The notes under the pieces are model-generated. The model did not search any database and had not been told where the DNA came from. It saw only the letters and a list, made by a program, of their open reading frames with translations. The position numbers and the translations under genes are program-made. From Alphaproteobacteria bacterium AO1-B (GTDB lineage: Bacteria; Pseudomonadota; Alphaproteobacteria; Rhizobiales; Stappiaceae), in contig MLAX01000004.1 in the NCBI GenBank assembly GCA_001890945.1, positions 558,001 through 622,000 of the forward strand: a stretch of DNA of 64,000 bases. The letters are read 5' to 3'. This document shows positions 34,649 through 43,895 of this stretch, in pieces (the stretch's first letter is position 1; the number at the start of each line of letters is the position of its first letter).

Positions 34649-36550
34649 ATGAAACGCACACTTGGCACATGTTATTATCCCGAACACTGGCCTGAGGAAA
34701 TCTGGGAGGCCGATGCCCGCCGGATGAAGGATGCCGGCCTGACGTGGGTTCGCATCGGTGAATTTGCCTGGTCGCGGCTGGAGCCCACGCCGGAGGACCT
34801 TCAGTTCGACTGGCTGGACCGGGCCATCGACACACTCGGAACCGCCGGCCTGAAAGTTGTCCTGGGCACACCGACCGCAACACCGCCACGCTGGGTTGTC
34901 GACAAGCATCCGGACATGATCGCCGTTGACGCAAGCGGCCAGCCGCGCAAGTTCGGCTCCCGGCGTCACTATTGCTTTTCCCATGAGGGCTTCCGGTCCG
35001 AAAGCGACCGCATCGTCAAACTGGTTGCCGAACGCTATGGCCGGAACCCGCATGTCGCGGCCTGGCAAACCGACAATGAATACGGCTGTCACGACACCAC
35101 GATTTCCTATTCCGTCGCCGCTGCTGATGCATTCCGGGTTTGGTTGGAACAACGTTATGGCACCATCGGTGCGCTCAACCGCGCCTGGGGCAACGTCTTC
35201 TGGTCCATGGAGTACCGCACCTTTGCCGAGATCGACCTGCCGAACTTGACGGTCACCGAACCGAACCCGTCTCATGCGCTTGCATTCCGGCGGTTTTCGT
35301 CAGACCAGGTGGTCAGTTTCAACAAGCGGCAGGTTGAGATCATCCGGGCGAATTCCGATGCTCCGATCAGCCACAACTATATGGGCAGGATCACGGATTT
35401 CGATCACTTCAAGGTGGGCGACGATCTGGAAATCGCCACCTGGGACAGTTACCCGCTCGGGTTCCTTGAGGACCGGATCGGGGCATCGGCCGAGCATCAA
35501 CGCGCCTATGCCCGTCAGGGAGATCCCGACTTTCAGGCCTTTCATCACGACCTTTACCGCGCCGTCGGCAAGGGCCGCTGGTGGGTCATGGAACAGCAGC
35601 CGGGACCGGTCAATTGGGCACCTTACAATCCGGCACCGCTGCCCGGCATGGTGCGGCTTTGGGCCTGGGAGGCCTATGCCCATGGGGCAGAAGCGGTCTG
35701 TTATTTCCGCTGGCGGCAGGCCCCGTTTGCCCAGGAGCAAATGCACGCAGGCATGTTGCGGCCGGACAATGCCGATGCCCCGGCCCTTATCGAGGCCCGG
35801 CAGGTCGCGGACGAATTGCGGGCCGCGCCGGATGTGTCTGTGCGCCAAGCACCGGTTGCCCTGATCTTCGACTATGACGCCGACTTTGCCTGGGCCACCC
35901 AGCCGCACGGTGCCGGGCTCAGCTATTTCCAGCTGGTGTTCGACGCCTACAAGGCACTGCGCAAGCTTGGACTGTCCATAGATATTCTGCGTCCTGAAAC
36001 CCGCGATTTCACCGGCTACAAAGTCGTCGCCGCACCCGGCATGATCACCATGCCGAACGATCTGAAAACCGCCCTTGCAGAGTGTAACGCGGAAGTGGTT
36101 CTCGGTCCCCGGACAGCCGCACGAGACGCGGATATGGTCATACCGGTTCCCCTGCCGCCGGACATGCCGGGACTGGAAGTCGCTGTGGCTCGGGTGGAAA
36201 GCCTGCGTCCGGACATGCCGATGCCCCTCAAGGGCGGCGGAGCCTTTACCGGGTACCGCGAGGAACTGGAAAGCGCTGCCGAAACGCTGTTCGAACTGGA
36301 AACCGGAGAACCGGCTGCTGTCAGCTCCGATCATCTCACATACGTTGGCGGATGGTGTGATGATGCGGCTTGGCGACGGCTTTTTGAGCACCTTTGCGCA
36401 AAGGCGGACATACCGACCTTCGATTTGAAAGATGGCGTCCGGTGCCGCGACACCGAAGGCGTGCGGATCTGGATCAACTATGGTTCAAAGGCTGCGGAAA
36501 CGCCTGCAGGTCCAATCGCTGCGGCTGGGGTTCTGTTTGAAGAACTCTAA
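34649..36550 (+). CDS. GH42 beta-galactosidase
   Basis: Glycoside hydrolase of 633 aa: barrel domain (about 1-375), trimerisation domain with VALIFDYDADFAW (about 400-580) and a small C-terminal domain. The acid/base is Glu144 in TDNEYG and the nucleophile is Glu315 in VMEQQPGPVNW. There is no signal peptide, so it acts on imported galactosides in the cytoplasm. It is the last plus-strand gene of the galactose locus and starts eight bases after the SMP-30 stop. A convergent regulator gene follows. Confidence 0.94.
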   Translation: MKRTLGTCYYPEHWPEEIWEADARRMKDAGLTWVRIGEFAWSRLEPTPEDLQFDWLDRAIDTLGTAGLKVVLGTPTATPPRWVVDKHPDMIAVDASGQPRKFGSRRHYCFSHEGFRSESDRIVKLVAERYGRNPHVAAWQTDNEYGCHDTTISYSVAAADAFRVWLEQRYGTIGALNRAWGNVFWSMEYRTFAEIDLPNLTVTEPNPSHALAFRRFSSDQVVSFNKRQVEIIRANSDAPISHNYMGRITDFDHFKVGDDLEIATWDSYPLGFLEDRIGASAEHQRAYARQGDPDFQAFHHDLYRAVGKGRWWVMEQQPGPVNWAPYNPAPLPGMVRLWAWEAYAHGAEAVCYFRWRQAPFAQEQMHAGMLRPDNADAPALIEARQVADELRAAPDVSVRQAPVALIFDYDADFAWATQPHGAGLSYFQLVFDAYKALRKLGLSIDILRPETRDFTGYKVVAAPGMITMPNDLKTALAECNAEVVLGPRTAARDADMVIPVPLPPDMPGLEVAVARVESLRPDMPMPLKGGGAFTGYREELESAAETLFELETGEPAAVSSDHLTYVGGWCDDAAWRRLFEHLCAKADIPTFDLKDGVRCRDTEGVRIWINYGSKAAETPAGPIAAAGVLFEEL

Positions 36551-36606
36551 AAAACTACAGCTGGCAGTCGATCGCTAACCCAACCGTCGAGAGATTGCCG
36601 ATACAA

Positions 36607-37383
36607 TCAAGCCCTGGTGGGTGCCGCGCCTGGAAATACAATTTCGACACTAGAGAGTGGCCAGCAGCCAGCATTGTATTCGATTGGAGTGCCGGTTGGA
36701 TCGCAATTGATCGCAACCACTTCCAGAATGGGTGTGCGCGGACTGAGGTTCAGCCCATCCGCTTGCCGCGCCGTTGCAAATCCGCCCGCGATTCTTGTTT
36801 CGGCGCGTTCGTAGCGCTCGACATCGTGCGCTTTGTAAACCTCTGTCACTGAGCCCGTTTTGTTGTAGACGGCTTCGAAGTCCGGAAACTTCGCTGCCGG
36901 GAACTCCTTGGCTGTCAGATAAATCGGCTCGCCATCGAGTATGCGGCGTCTGAGCAGTTTGATAACTTGGGTTCCGGTCGGAAGATCAAGGGCAACTCCG
37001 CCTTCAAACGAGACATCGCCGCGCGTGAGGTTCAATGTCTCGGTGGTCACCCGATCGCGGGCGACCTTGAAACCGTCGGCAAACCTCATGTTGCTTTCAA
37101 CTTCATACCGTTCCGGTCTCTGACGGACAAAGACGCCAACACCTTTTCTGGCGTGAAGATGACCTTCCTGCTGCAATTTGGAAAGCGCCCGGCGGATGGT
37201 GATCCGGCTGACTTGAAAGACTTCGGCGAGATGAACTTCTCCGGGAAGCTTGATGCCAGGTGCCAGCTCGCCATTTTCATACGCGAACTGAAGACGGTCA
37301 CATATCTGAAGCCAGATGGCTTTTTCGCCTTTGGCTTGATAGGGTTCGCGCGCGAGAGTTCGAAACAATTCCAGATCGGTCAC
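36607..37383 (-). CDS. phnF: GntR/HutC family regulator, PhnF-like
   Basis: Regulator of 258 aa with a winged HTH (about 25-90; LAEVFQVSRITIRRALSKLQQEGHLHARKGVGVFV) and a C-terminal UTRA effector domain. The start is GTG, one base after the phnM stop. It sits with phnM and divergent from phnDCE, so it should control phosphonate genes, and the GTGTACAC palindrome at 38617-38632 fits the HutC-group operator pattern. PhnF is assigned from context; the effector is unknown. Confidence 0.8.
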   Translation of the reverse strand: MTDLELFRTLAREPYQAKGEKAIWLQICDRLQFAYENGELAPGIKLPGEVHLAEVFQVSRITIRRALSKLQQEGHLHARKGVGVFVRQRPERYEVESNMRFADGFKVARDRVTTETLNLTRGDVSFEGGVALDLPTGTQVIKLLRRRILDGEPIYLTAKEFPAAKFPDFEAVYNKTGSVTEVYKAHDVERYERAETRIAGGFATARQADGLNLSPRTPILEVVAINCDPTGTPIEYNAGCWPLSSVEIVFPGAAPTRA

Positions 37384-37384
37384 A

Positions 37385-38530
37385 TCACACCTGGTGGCTT
37401 TGATTTCCTGAATTGACGGTATATTTCACCTGGCCGTTGGCAATCACCATCCGGATTCTGCGGGTCTTTTTGTCTACCAGAATGCAATCCGCCCGCATGC
37501 CTTCTGCTATCTCGCCGCGATCTGCCAGTTTTGCCGCCGCCGCTGCGTTTTTGGAGATGAGGTTCCATGCCTTCTCAAGCGGAAGAACACCGTCATCAAC
37601 CAGTTTAAACGCAGCTGCCAATGGAGCTGGGTAATAGTAGTCCGATGCCAGAACGGTGCAGTGGCCGGACGCCACACTCTCCCTTGCGTCGATGGCGTTG
37701 TTCTGGGAGCCGCCGCGTACGATATTGGGAGCGCCCAAAACCACGTGTTCACCTTCTTCGGCCGCGCTTTTGGCGGTTGCAATGGTCATAGGGAACTCGG
37801 ACACGGAGACGCCCAGACGGCGGTGTTCCGTGCGGGTTTCCGGGGTTAGCTCGTCATGTGCGAAGACGGAGCAGCCCGCATCCCGAGCTCCTGCGCAGAT
37901 GGTTTCGATCGCAGCTGGGACCTCGTTTCGCCGTTCCCATACCTGGTTGATCAGGGTCTTGCACTGGTCTTCTGAAAGGCCGGATCTGCCGGCCATCCGG
38001 CTGATCTTCGATGAGGTTTTCGGCAGGTCGAGATAGGCGGTCGTGTGATCGTTGAGTGACAGAACGGACTTGGGGTCGTCCTGAACCCAGTCAATCATGT
38101 CCTGGACATGGTTCAGTGCAAAGGTTTCCCACCGGATGTTCAGATGCATGTCTGAGGCAAACGTCGCCCGCAGGGCTTTCAGATGCATTCGGAAATTGGC
38201 GGCAGCCTCATAGCTGCGCAAGCCCGGTTCCCAGGAAACAGTCAGCCCATGATAAGCGGTGGTAATGCCATTGGAGATCAATTGCCGGTCAACATCCGCC
38301 AGCGCAATTGGAAGCGGGAAGTCGACATTCGGCCGCGGTTGTATTGATCGCTCAAAAGCATCCCCGTGTACATCTATGATGCCCGGTACGATATAGCAGT
38401 CCGCTGCGTCAATTGTTTCGCTAAATCTCTTTGATGAATAAGCGAATATACCTGAGTGAATGTTAACCGGCTCACGAATGAATTCATCATTTTTCAGAAC
38501 GTCGCCGCCAAGAATACTTATGGAAGTCAA
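37385..38530 (-). CDS. phnM: Alpha-D-ribose 1-methylphosphonate 5-triphosphate diphosphatase-like protein (PhnM)
   Basis: Amidohydrolase-superfamily protein of 381 aa. It has the family metal motif in IIDVHGDAFER (His55, Asp57), later FAHDELTPETRTEH, VVLGAPNIVRGGSQN and ASDYYYPAPLAAAF, all typical of PhnM. PhnM removes diphosphate from the ribose triphosphate phosphonate in the C-P lyase pathway. The likely start is TTG at 38530, with GAGGA eight bases upstream. The other C-P lyase genes are not in this window. Confidence 0.88.
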   Translation of the reverse strand: MTSISILGGDVLKNDEFIREPVNIHSGIFAYSSKRFSETIDAADCYIVPGIIDVHGDAFERSIQPRPNVDFPLPIALADVDRQLISNGITTAYHGLTVSWEPGLRSYEAAANFRMHLKALRATFASDMHLNIRWETFALNHVQDMIDWVQDDPKSVLSLNDHTTAYLDLPKTSSKISRMAGRSGLSEDQCKTLINQVWERRNEVPAAIETICAGARDAGCSVFAHDELTPETRTEHRRLGVSVSEFPMTIATAKSAAEEGEHVVLGAPNIVRGGSQNNAIDARESVASGHCTVLASDYYYPAPLAAAFKLVDDGVLPLEKAWNLISKNAAAAAKLADRGEIAEGMRADCILVDKKTRRIRMVIANGQVKYTVNSGNQSHQV

Positions 38531-38616
38531 TTTCGAATCCTCGAATATTTTAAGAATGGTGCGGCTACGTCATGAAACCGTTATCGACGGAGATCTATAG
38601 GGAGGCTGTATGACAC

Positions 38617-38632
38617 TCCTGTGTACACAGGA
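38617..38632. promoter_or_regulatory. Candidate PhnF operator, 16-bp perfect palindrome
   Basis: TCCTGTGTACACAGGA is a perfect palindrome in the divergent gap between phnM (-) and phnD (+), 21 bases upstream of the phnD start. Its centre GTGTACAC matches the GT-x-TA-x-AC pattern of HutC-subfamily operators, and the adjacent regulator is of that subfamily. Confidence 0.65.
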
Positions 38633-38653
38633 ATAGCCATTGGAGAATTCAAC

Positions 38654-39505
38654 ATGCTTCGTTCTGCCATTGCTGCAGCTGCAATGATTTTCGCGCTCCC
38701 TGTTGCCGCTGAACCTGTTCGGTTTGCGGTCACCGACATCGAAGGCCTGGAAGCCCTGCAGCAGGAATTTTCTGCCTTTGAAAAGGCTCTGGAAGACACA
38801 ACAGGTTTGGACATCGAACTGTTTCCGGTCAGCTCCCGCACGTCCGCTGTTGAGTCTATGAACCAGAATAAGGTCGATCTGGTTCTGACAGGCCCGGCTG
38901 AATATGTCGTGATGAAGGAACTGACCAACGCGGAAATCGTGGTTGCTTGGCAGCGCCCAAACTACTTCGCCCAGATCGTGGTGATGGCAGAAGGTGAGAT
39001 TGACGGGCCACAGGACCTCAAGGGCAAGACCGTGACTTTCGGTAGTGTTGGCTCAACGTCTCAGCACCTTGGCCCGGCGCAGGTTCTCGCTGACTTCGGC
39101 CTTGCTTACGGCACTGATTACACGCCGCAGATTATTTCTCGCAACGTGGCCATTGAAGCTCTGATCCGCGGCGATGTGCAGGCTGTTGGTATGAACGACA
39201 GCCACTTGCGCCGCATTCGCGACGCGTTTCCTGGCGAAGCTTTCAAGGTCATTGCCCGGGGCCGTGATCTTCCGAACGACATCCTGGTCGCTCGTCCGGA
39301 CATGGATCGTGATGCTTTGGAAAAAATCAAGACCGCGTTCCTGGAAAACAGCGGAGCGCTGATGGCTGCTGTTCTGAAGGGCGAAGATAACCAAAAATAT
39401 GGTGGTGGCTTCTTCCTGACCGGCGTGAACGATGAGAACTACAACTACGTTCGCGACATGTACCAGACCATTGGTGTCGACACCTCTTCATTCGTTGGTG
39501 ACTAA
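38654..39505 (+). CDS. phnD: Phosphonate ABC transporter substrate-binding protein
   Basis: Periplasmic binding protein of 283 aa. Signal peptide at about residues 1-19 (MLRSAIAAAAMIFALPVAA). The mature part shows PhnD features: VDLVLTGPAEYVVMKE, GKTVTFGSVGSTSQHLGP, and NDILVARPDMD. The ATG at 38654 has GGAG at good spacing; an upstream GTG would start inside the palindromic operator. It is the first gene of phnD-phnC-phnE. The natural ligand may be a phosphonate or phosphite. Confidence 0.9.
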   Translation: MLRSAIAAAAMIFALPVAAEPVRFAVTDIEGLEALQQEFSAFEKALEDTTGLDIELFPVSSRTSAVESMNQNKVDLVLTGPAEYVVMKELTNAEIVVAWQRPNYFAQIVVMAEGEIDGPQDLKGKTVTFGSVGSTSQHLGPAQVLADFGLAYGTDYTPQIISRNVAIEALIRGDVQAVGMNDSHLRRIRDAFPGEAFKVIARGRDLPNDILVARPDMDRDALEKIKTAFLENSGALMAAVLKGEDNQKYGGGFFLTGVNDENYNYVRDMYQTIGVDTSSFVGD

Positions 39506-39609
39506 CCTCCTCCTGAAGATGCCGGGAGCGCGGGTGATCGCGCTCCTTTCCGGTGCTGTCGCTGTGTCTTGCACCGGAAATTGACACCAAGAATCCCGAG
39601 GACCGCGCG

Positions 39610-40386
39610 GTGCTTCACACGCCTCTCGCTGATACCAAAGATGTTGCGATTGCAACGTCGGCACTTAAGAAACATTACAAGAATGGCCAGTTTCCGGTCC
39701 TGAAGGGCGTCAACTTGACCATTCGCCACGGCGAGCGAGTCGCGTTGATCGGCTCCAATGGCAGCGGCAAATCGACTTTGTTGAAGTGCCTTATTGGGCT
39801 GCATGCTGTGAACGAGGGATCAGTCCAGACCCTTGGTGAAACCTTTGGCTCCATGCCGACCGCTGCGCAGCGCGCACAGTTGCGCAAGCAGACCGGTTTT
39901 GTTTTTCAAAAACACTGTCTGGTGAAACGGCACTCGGTTTTAAGCAATGTTGTCCACGGCATGCTGGGTTTGCCTGGCAGTTGGCGCGCTTTCACTCAGG
40001 CGACAGCGCCTTCTAGGTGGCGTGCGAAGGCCATGTCTGCGCTTGAGGATGTTAATCTGGCCGACAGGGCGCGGAGCCGGGCTGATGCTTTGTCAGGAGG
40101 GCAGCAACAGCGCGTCGCAATTGCGCGCGCAATCGTGCGTGGGCCACGGCTGATTATTGCCGATGAGCCAGCCGCCAGCCTTGATCCAGTATCTGGCACC
40201 GAGGTCATGCGCCTATTTTCGGAACTTGCTCAGGCGCACGGGATTACCTTTCTCTTCACCAGCCATGACATGGAACACGCTGCGGCTTATTCGGATCGGA
40301 TCGTCGCTCTGAAGAGTGGGCAGATCCTGTTTGACAAGGCCTCGCGCGAGGTCTCTGATCAAGACCTTCGGGATACATTCCAATGA
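39610..40386 (+). CDS. phnC: Phosphonate ABC transporter ATP-binding protein
   Basis: ATPase of 258 aa: Walker A GSNGSGKST, LSGGQQQRVAIARA signature, Walker B LIIADEPAASLD, switch His in TSHD. The family inserts NVVHGMLGLPGSWRAF between the Q-loop and signature, which marks PhnC. The start is placed at GTG 39610 with GAGGA six bases upstream, giving a normal N-terminus; in-frame start codons further upstream are possible. It is ATGA-coupled to phnE. Confidence 0.87.
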   Translation: MLHTPLADTKDVAIATSALKKHYKNGQFPVLKGVNLTIRHGERVALIGSNGSGKSTLLKCLIGLHAVNEGSVQTLGETFGSMPTAAQRAQLRKQTGFVFQKHCLVKRHSVLSNVVHGMLGLPGSWRAFTQATAPSRWRAKAMSALEDVNLADRARSRADALSGGQQQRVAIARAIVRGPRLIIADEPAASLDPVSGTEVMRLFSELAQAHGITFLFTSHDMEHAAAYSDRIVALKSGQILFDKASREVSDQDLRDTFQ

Positions 40387-41183
40387 GTGGTGTGTCCCCG
40401 GACCTTCGGTCCCGTTTTTCAGGAATGTCATCGATCAACTTCGTGCTGATCCTGGTTGTCGCCGCGATTGTTCTGAGTTCCATCAACTCTGTCGCGCCCT
40501 CTATTGGCCAATTGGCGGATGGGTTGCCGAGTATGATCAACCTGCTTGACCGCATGTGGCCGCCCAACACGGACGCCAATTTCCTTGCGCGGGTGGGAAT
40601 GCGCCTCGTCGAGACTTTTCAAATTGCCTTGGCGGGTGCCGCGATCGGGATTGCTCTCAGTCTTCCGATTGGGTGGCTGGCTGCGAAAAAAGTGTCTCCC
40701 ATCGGTCCGGCATCCTGGCTCGTGAAAGCTATCATTTCTCTTCTTCGGACCATCCCGGATCTGGTTTGGGCGCTATTGTTTGTGGTGACAGTCGGGCTTG
40801 GCGCCGTTGCAGGCACCATGACGATCGTTGTCGACACGATCGGGTTTTGCGGGCGTTTTTTTGCGGAAGCCATGGAAGACGCCGACAAGGAGCCGCAGGA
40901 AGCGCTCGCAGCGATCGGTGCCAACAAGGTGTCTATCCTTATGGGTGGAATATTGCCGGATGCCGCACCATCAATGATCAACACAGCCCTGTTTGCGTTG
41001 GAAAAAGCTGTCCGGTCGTCCGTCGTTTTGGGTCTTGTCGGTGCTGGCGGGATCGGCCAGGAATTGAAGGCGGCCTTCGATCTCTTCCAGTACAAGAATG
41101 CGTCTGCGATTATCCTTGTGATCTTCGTGATCGTGCTCGTGATGGAGTTCATCACCGACTGGCTGCGCAGCAAATTGCAATAG
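40383..41183 (+). CDS. phnE: Phosphonate ABC transporter permease
   Basis: Integral membrane permease of 266 aa with the PhnE EAA-type loop AMEDADKEPQEALAAIGANKVSILMGGILPDAAPSMINT and the conserved VVLGLVGAGGIGQEL segment. Only one PhnE is present, which suffices as a homodimer. It is the last gene of the phnDCE unit; about 200 bases follow before the convergent M20 gene. Confidence 0.92.
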   Translation: MSGVSPDLRSRFSGMSSINFVLILVVAAIVLSSINSVAPSIGQLADGLPSMINLLDRMWPPNTDANFLARVGMRLVETFQIALAGAAIGIALSLPIGWLAAKKVSPIGPASWLVKAIISLLRTIPDLVWALLFVVTVGLGAVAGTMTIVVDTIGFCGRFFAEAMEDADKEPQEALAAIGANKVSILMGGILPDAAPSMINTALFALEKAVRSSVVLGLVGAGGIGQELKAAFDLFQYKNASAIILVIFVIVLVMEFITDWLRSKLQ

Positions 41184-41380
41184 ATCCGCCGTTCTTCTGG
41201 TGCGTTCCAACACATATTGGATGCCAAGCGCAAACTGCTCGGAAGCATGAACCAGCTGTTAGAGACGCCATCTATTGAGATTGATCTGCCCCAGCGATTT
41301 TTTGATTGCGGCTGGCCGGATGTGTTTCGCATAGAACCACAACAATTACCGGCCAGCGCTAACAGAGGGTCTGTTTGTAC
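41184..41380. other. Convergent intergenic region with a 9-bp inverted repeat
   Basis: Between phnE (+) and the M20 amidohydrolase gene (-). GCTGGCCGG (41311-41319) and CCGGCCAGC (41349-41357) are perfect complements separated by 29 bases. They could form a long-loop hairpin that ends either transcript, but no T-run accompanies them. No gene is recognised here. Confidence 0.35.
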
Positions 41381-42805
41381 CTACTGATTGCTCATGGCTT
41401 TCAGCGGAGGTCCAACCTCATCCGGGATTGGGCAGGCATAGGGGTCTTTGGCCAGCGTCGCCTTGTGTGCGTCAATGGCCTGGCTCAAAACGCCAGCGTC
41501 CTCAAAGAGATCGACAGCCGTGCCTGCCATGATTTTTGCAGCGTGGACCATGCCCTTGTGTGCAGCCGGTGCCTTTCCTTGTGCGGTCAGCTGCCATGTG
41601 TGGAACGGAGTGCCAACTGCACAGGTGGCAACGCGGGCTTGAACGGTCGGCACAGCCCAGCTGACATCGCCAACATCGGTTGAACCTTCCCCGCCCTCGC
41701 TTTGGCGATCCAGCGGGGCAACGAAATCACACAGCGCGAGATCTGGATCAACTTCTGCCCCAATGCGGCGGAACGAGACGTTGATATTGTCCTCACTGAG
41801 CGTCTCACGGATCTTGTTTGCAAAGATGCGGTCCGTTTCATCGAAATCAGGGGCGCCCAACCGGTCCAGATTGCGCTGCATGGTTTCTTCCAAAGGGCGG
41901 TTGCCAAGCAGATTGGAGACGCCGCTAACGACGCTGCTCTCGACTGTTGTCTCTGTCATGAGCGCTGCACCTTCGGCAATCTTGCGGACCCGGGCGATCA
42001 GGTCGCGCAGTTCTTTGAGGTTCCGCGCCCGAACCAGCTGCCGCACGGTTGCCTTGGACTGGACGACATTGGGCGCAATCCCGCCGGCATCCAGATAGGC
42101 ATAATGGACCCTGGCGTCGTCCGGCATGTGTTCGCGCATGTAATTCACGCCCACATTCATGAGTTCGATTGCATCGAGAGCGCTGCGGCCGAGTTCGGGA
42201 GCTCCGGCGGCATGAGCTGCGCGGCCATGGAAGGTGAAATCGATCCGCGTGTTTGCAAGGGACTTGGCCTCGTTGACCCCGGTGAAGGTTGCCGGATGCC
42301 AGGAGATTGCTGCATCGACGTCGTCGAACAGGCCTTCGCGAACCATGAAGGTCTTGGCCGCGCCGCCTTCTTCGGCGGGGCAGCCGTAATAGCGCACACG
42401 CCCTTTGAGCCCGCGTTCTGCCAGGTAATCTTTCACAGCGGATGCTGCCATCAAAGCTGCAGAGCCGAGAAGATTGTGCCCGCACCCATGCCCGGGACCG
42501 CCAGCCTCGACCGGCTGATGTTCGGCAACACCAGCAACCTGACCAAGTTCTGGAAGGGCATCGAACTCGCCCAAAATAGCAATGACGGGACCTTCATCCC
42601 CGGCTTCGCCGACAATCGCGGTCGGTATACCCGCGACACCTTCGGTGATCTTGAACCCTTCCTGTTCCAGCATTTTCTTATGCTCAGCAACGGACTTGAA
42701 TTCGGTATAGGCAATTTCCGGCAGGTCAAAGACACGGTCGGAAAGGCCGACGTAGTCCTCCCGGCGGCTGTCGACCAGATCCCACACGCGATCCGTATTT
42801 TTCAT
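41381..42805 (-). CDS. M20 family amidohydrolase, AbgB-like
   Basis: Metal-dependent amidohydrolase of 474 aa of the M20D group, related to the p-aminobenzoyl-glutamate hydrolase subunit AbgB. Metal-site segments include GEFDALPELGQ, GPGHGCGHNLLG, the PAEEGGAAKTF glutamates, and the ISWHPATF histidine. The ATG at 42805 follows GGGAGGA. It is the last gene of a minus-strand operon with an oligopeptide-type importer, so it likely hydrolyses an amide or N-acyl compound brought in by that importer; the substrate is unknown. Confidence 0.88.
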   Translation of the reverse strand: MKNTDRVWDLVDSRREDYVGLSDRVFDLPEIAYTEFKSVAEHKKMLEQEGFKITEGVAGIPTAIVGEAGDEGPVIAILGEFDALPELGQVAGVAEHQPVEAGGPGHGCGHNLLGSAALMAASAVKDYLAERGLKGRVRYYGCPAEEGGAAKTFMVREGLFDDVDAAISWHPATFTGVNEAKSLANTRIDFTFHGRAAHAAGAPELGRSALDAIELMNVGVNYMREHMPDDARVHYAYLDAGGIAPNVVQSKATVRQLVRARNLKELRDLIARVRKIAEGAALMTETTVESSVVSGVSNLLGNRPLEETMQRNLDRLGAPDFDETDRIFANKIRETLSEDNINVSFRRIGAEVDPDLALCDFVAPLDRQSEGGEGSTDVGDVSWAVPTVQARVATCAVGTPFHTWQLTAQGKAPAAHKGMVHAAKIMAGTAVDLFEDAGVLSQAIDAHKATLAKDPYACPIPDEVGPPLKAMSNQ

Positions 42806-42831
42806 TGTGTCCTCCCAAATGGTCAGCAGAA

Positions 42832-42862
42832 CCCCGTCGCGCCGCACATATGCGGCACGGGG
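42832..42862 (-). terminator. Intercistronic hairpin before the M20 gene
   Basis: CCCCGT (42832-42837) pairs with ACGGGG (42857-42862), and GCCGCA (42841-42846) pairs with TGCGGC (42851-42856) around a CATA loop, with a three-base bulge. It lies between the OppF-type ATPase gene and the M20 gene and may adjust downstream expression. A smaller 6-bp hairpin overlaps the ATPase stop at 42881-42897. Confidence 0.5.
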
Positions 42863-42896
42863 CACGTCTTCATGTTGGCAATCCCGACTGCCGGGA

Positions 42897-43895
42897 TCAG
42901 AGCGTCTTCCAGTAGTGGCAGGCGACCGAATGGCCGTCGCCAAATGTCTCAAGGCCCGGCTGTTCCTGGCGGCAGAGGTCCTGTGCATGTGGACAGCGCG
43001 GATTGAAGAAGCAGCCCTTCGGCGGATCCAGAGGAGACGGGATTTCGCCTTCAATAGGCGCAAAGTCCCGCTTTCGTTGATCTAGCCGGGGTGCTTCTGC
43101 AAGCAAGGCCTTTGTGTAAGGGTGTTTCGGCGCGCTGAAGATTTCTTCTGTCGAGGCGCTTTCGACAATCCGTCCGAGATACATGATCGCGACCCGATCC
43201 GCGATGTGTTCGACAACGCTGAGATCGTGGCTGATGAAGAGATAGGTCAGGCCGAACTCTTCGCGCAGATCCATGAAGAGGTTGATGACCTGCGCCTGGA
43301 TCGACACGTCGAGGGCCGCAATCGCCTCGTCGCAAACCAGAAACTTCGGCTTGACCGCAAGTGCCCGCGCGATGCCGATGCGCTGACGCTGGCCACCCGA
43401 AAACTGGTGTGCGTATCGCCGTTTCAAAGATGGATCCAGACCGACCTTTTTCATAATGTCGTCGACGTAGTCAGAGGCTTCTGATCTTGAAACGACACCG
43501 TGGACTTGCGGCGCTTCGCCAATGATGTCTTCCACCCGCATACGCGGATTGAGACTGGCGAAGGGATCCTGAAAAATCATCTGAATGGCGAGTGTTGCCG
43601 CTTTCTTTTCAGCGCGCGACATCGTGGCGACGTCCTTGCCTTGAAACAGCAGTTGCCCGGAGCTCGGTGCATGAATGCCTGCAACAACACGGCCAAGCGT
43701 GGATTTGCCACAGCCAGATTCGCCGACAAGACCCAGCACTTCACCTTCTTTGACGGTGAGGTTCACTTCATCGACGGCGTGGACGATTTCCTCCCGGATG
43801 CCAGCACCCAGTTTTTGCGCGACTTTTTCGGCAATATCGAGGCGTTTGGCAAAACGTTTCGAGATGTCTTTGATCTCAACAAGTGGCGCGTTCAT
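42897..43895 (-). CDS. Oligopeptide/dipeptide ABC transporter ATP-binding protein, OppF/DppF-type
   Basis: ATPase of 332 aa with Walker [10 protein letters not shown], signature [14 protein letters not shown], Walker [12 protein letters not shown] (Ala where the partner has Pro-Thr-Thr), and the C-terminal oligo_HPY domain with the Cys cluster [14 protein letters not shown] that may bind an Fe-S cluster. It is ATGA-coupled to the OppD-type gene. Confidence 0.92.
   Translation of the reverse strand: MNAPLVEIKDISKRFAKRLDIAEKVAQKLGAGIREEIVHAVDEVNLTVKEGEVLGLVGESGCGKSTLGRVVAGIHAPSSGQLLFQGKDVATMSRAEKKAATLAIQMIFQDPFASLNPRMRVEDIIGEAPQVHGVVSRSEASDYVDDIMKKVGLDPSLKRRYAHQFSGGQRQRIGIARALAVKPKFLVCDEAIAALDVSIQAQVINLFMDLREEFGLTYLFISHDLSVVEHIADRVAIMYLGRIVESASTEEIFSAPKHPYTKALLAEAPRLDQRKRDFAPIEGEIPSPLDPPKGCFFNPRCPHAQDLCRQEQPGLETFGDGHSVACHYWKTL

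Noticed and set aside
35300-36391. Open frame of 363 codons on the minus strand opposite the GH42 gene
   Set aside because: Antisense shadow of a complete glycoside hydrolase with both catalytic Glu residues in place.
42841-42856. Perfect 16-bp operator-like palindrome
   Set aside because: The arms GCCGCA and TGCGGC match, but the central CATA is not symmetric and outer arms extend the pairing, so an RNA hairpin is the better reading.
41702-43006. Open frame of 434 codons on the plus strand opposite the M20 amidohydrolase
   Set aside because: It shadows a conserved metallohydrolase and runs into the ABC ATPase gene; no motif or ribosome binding site supports it.
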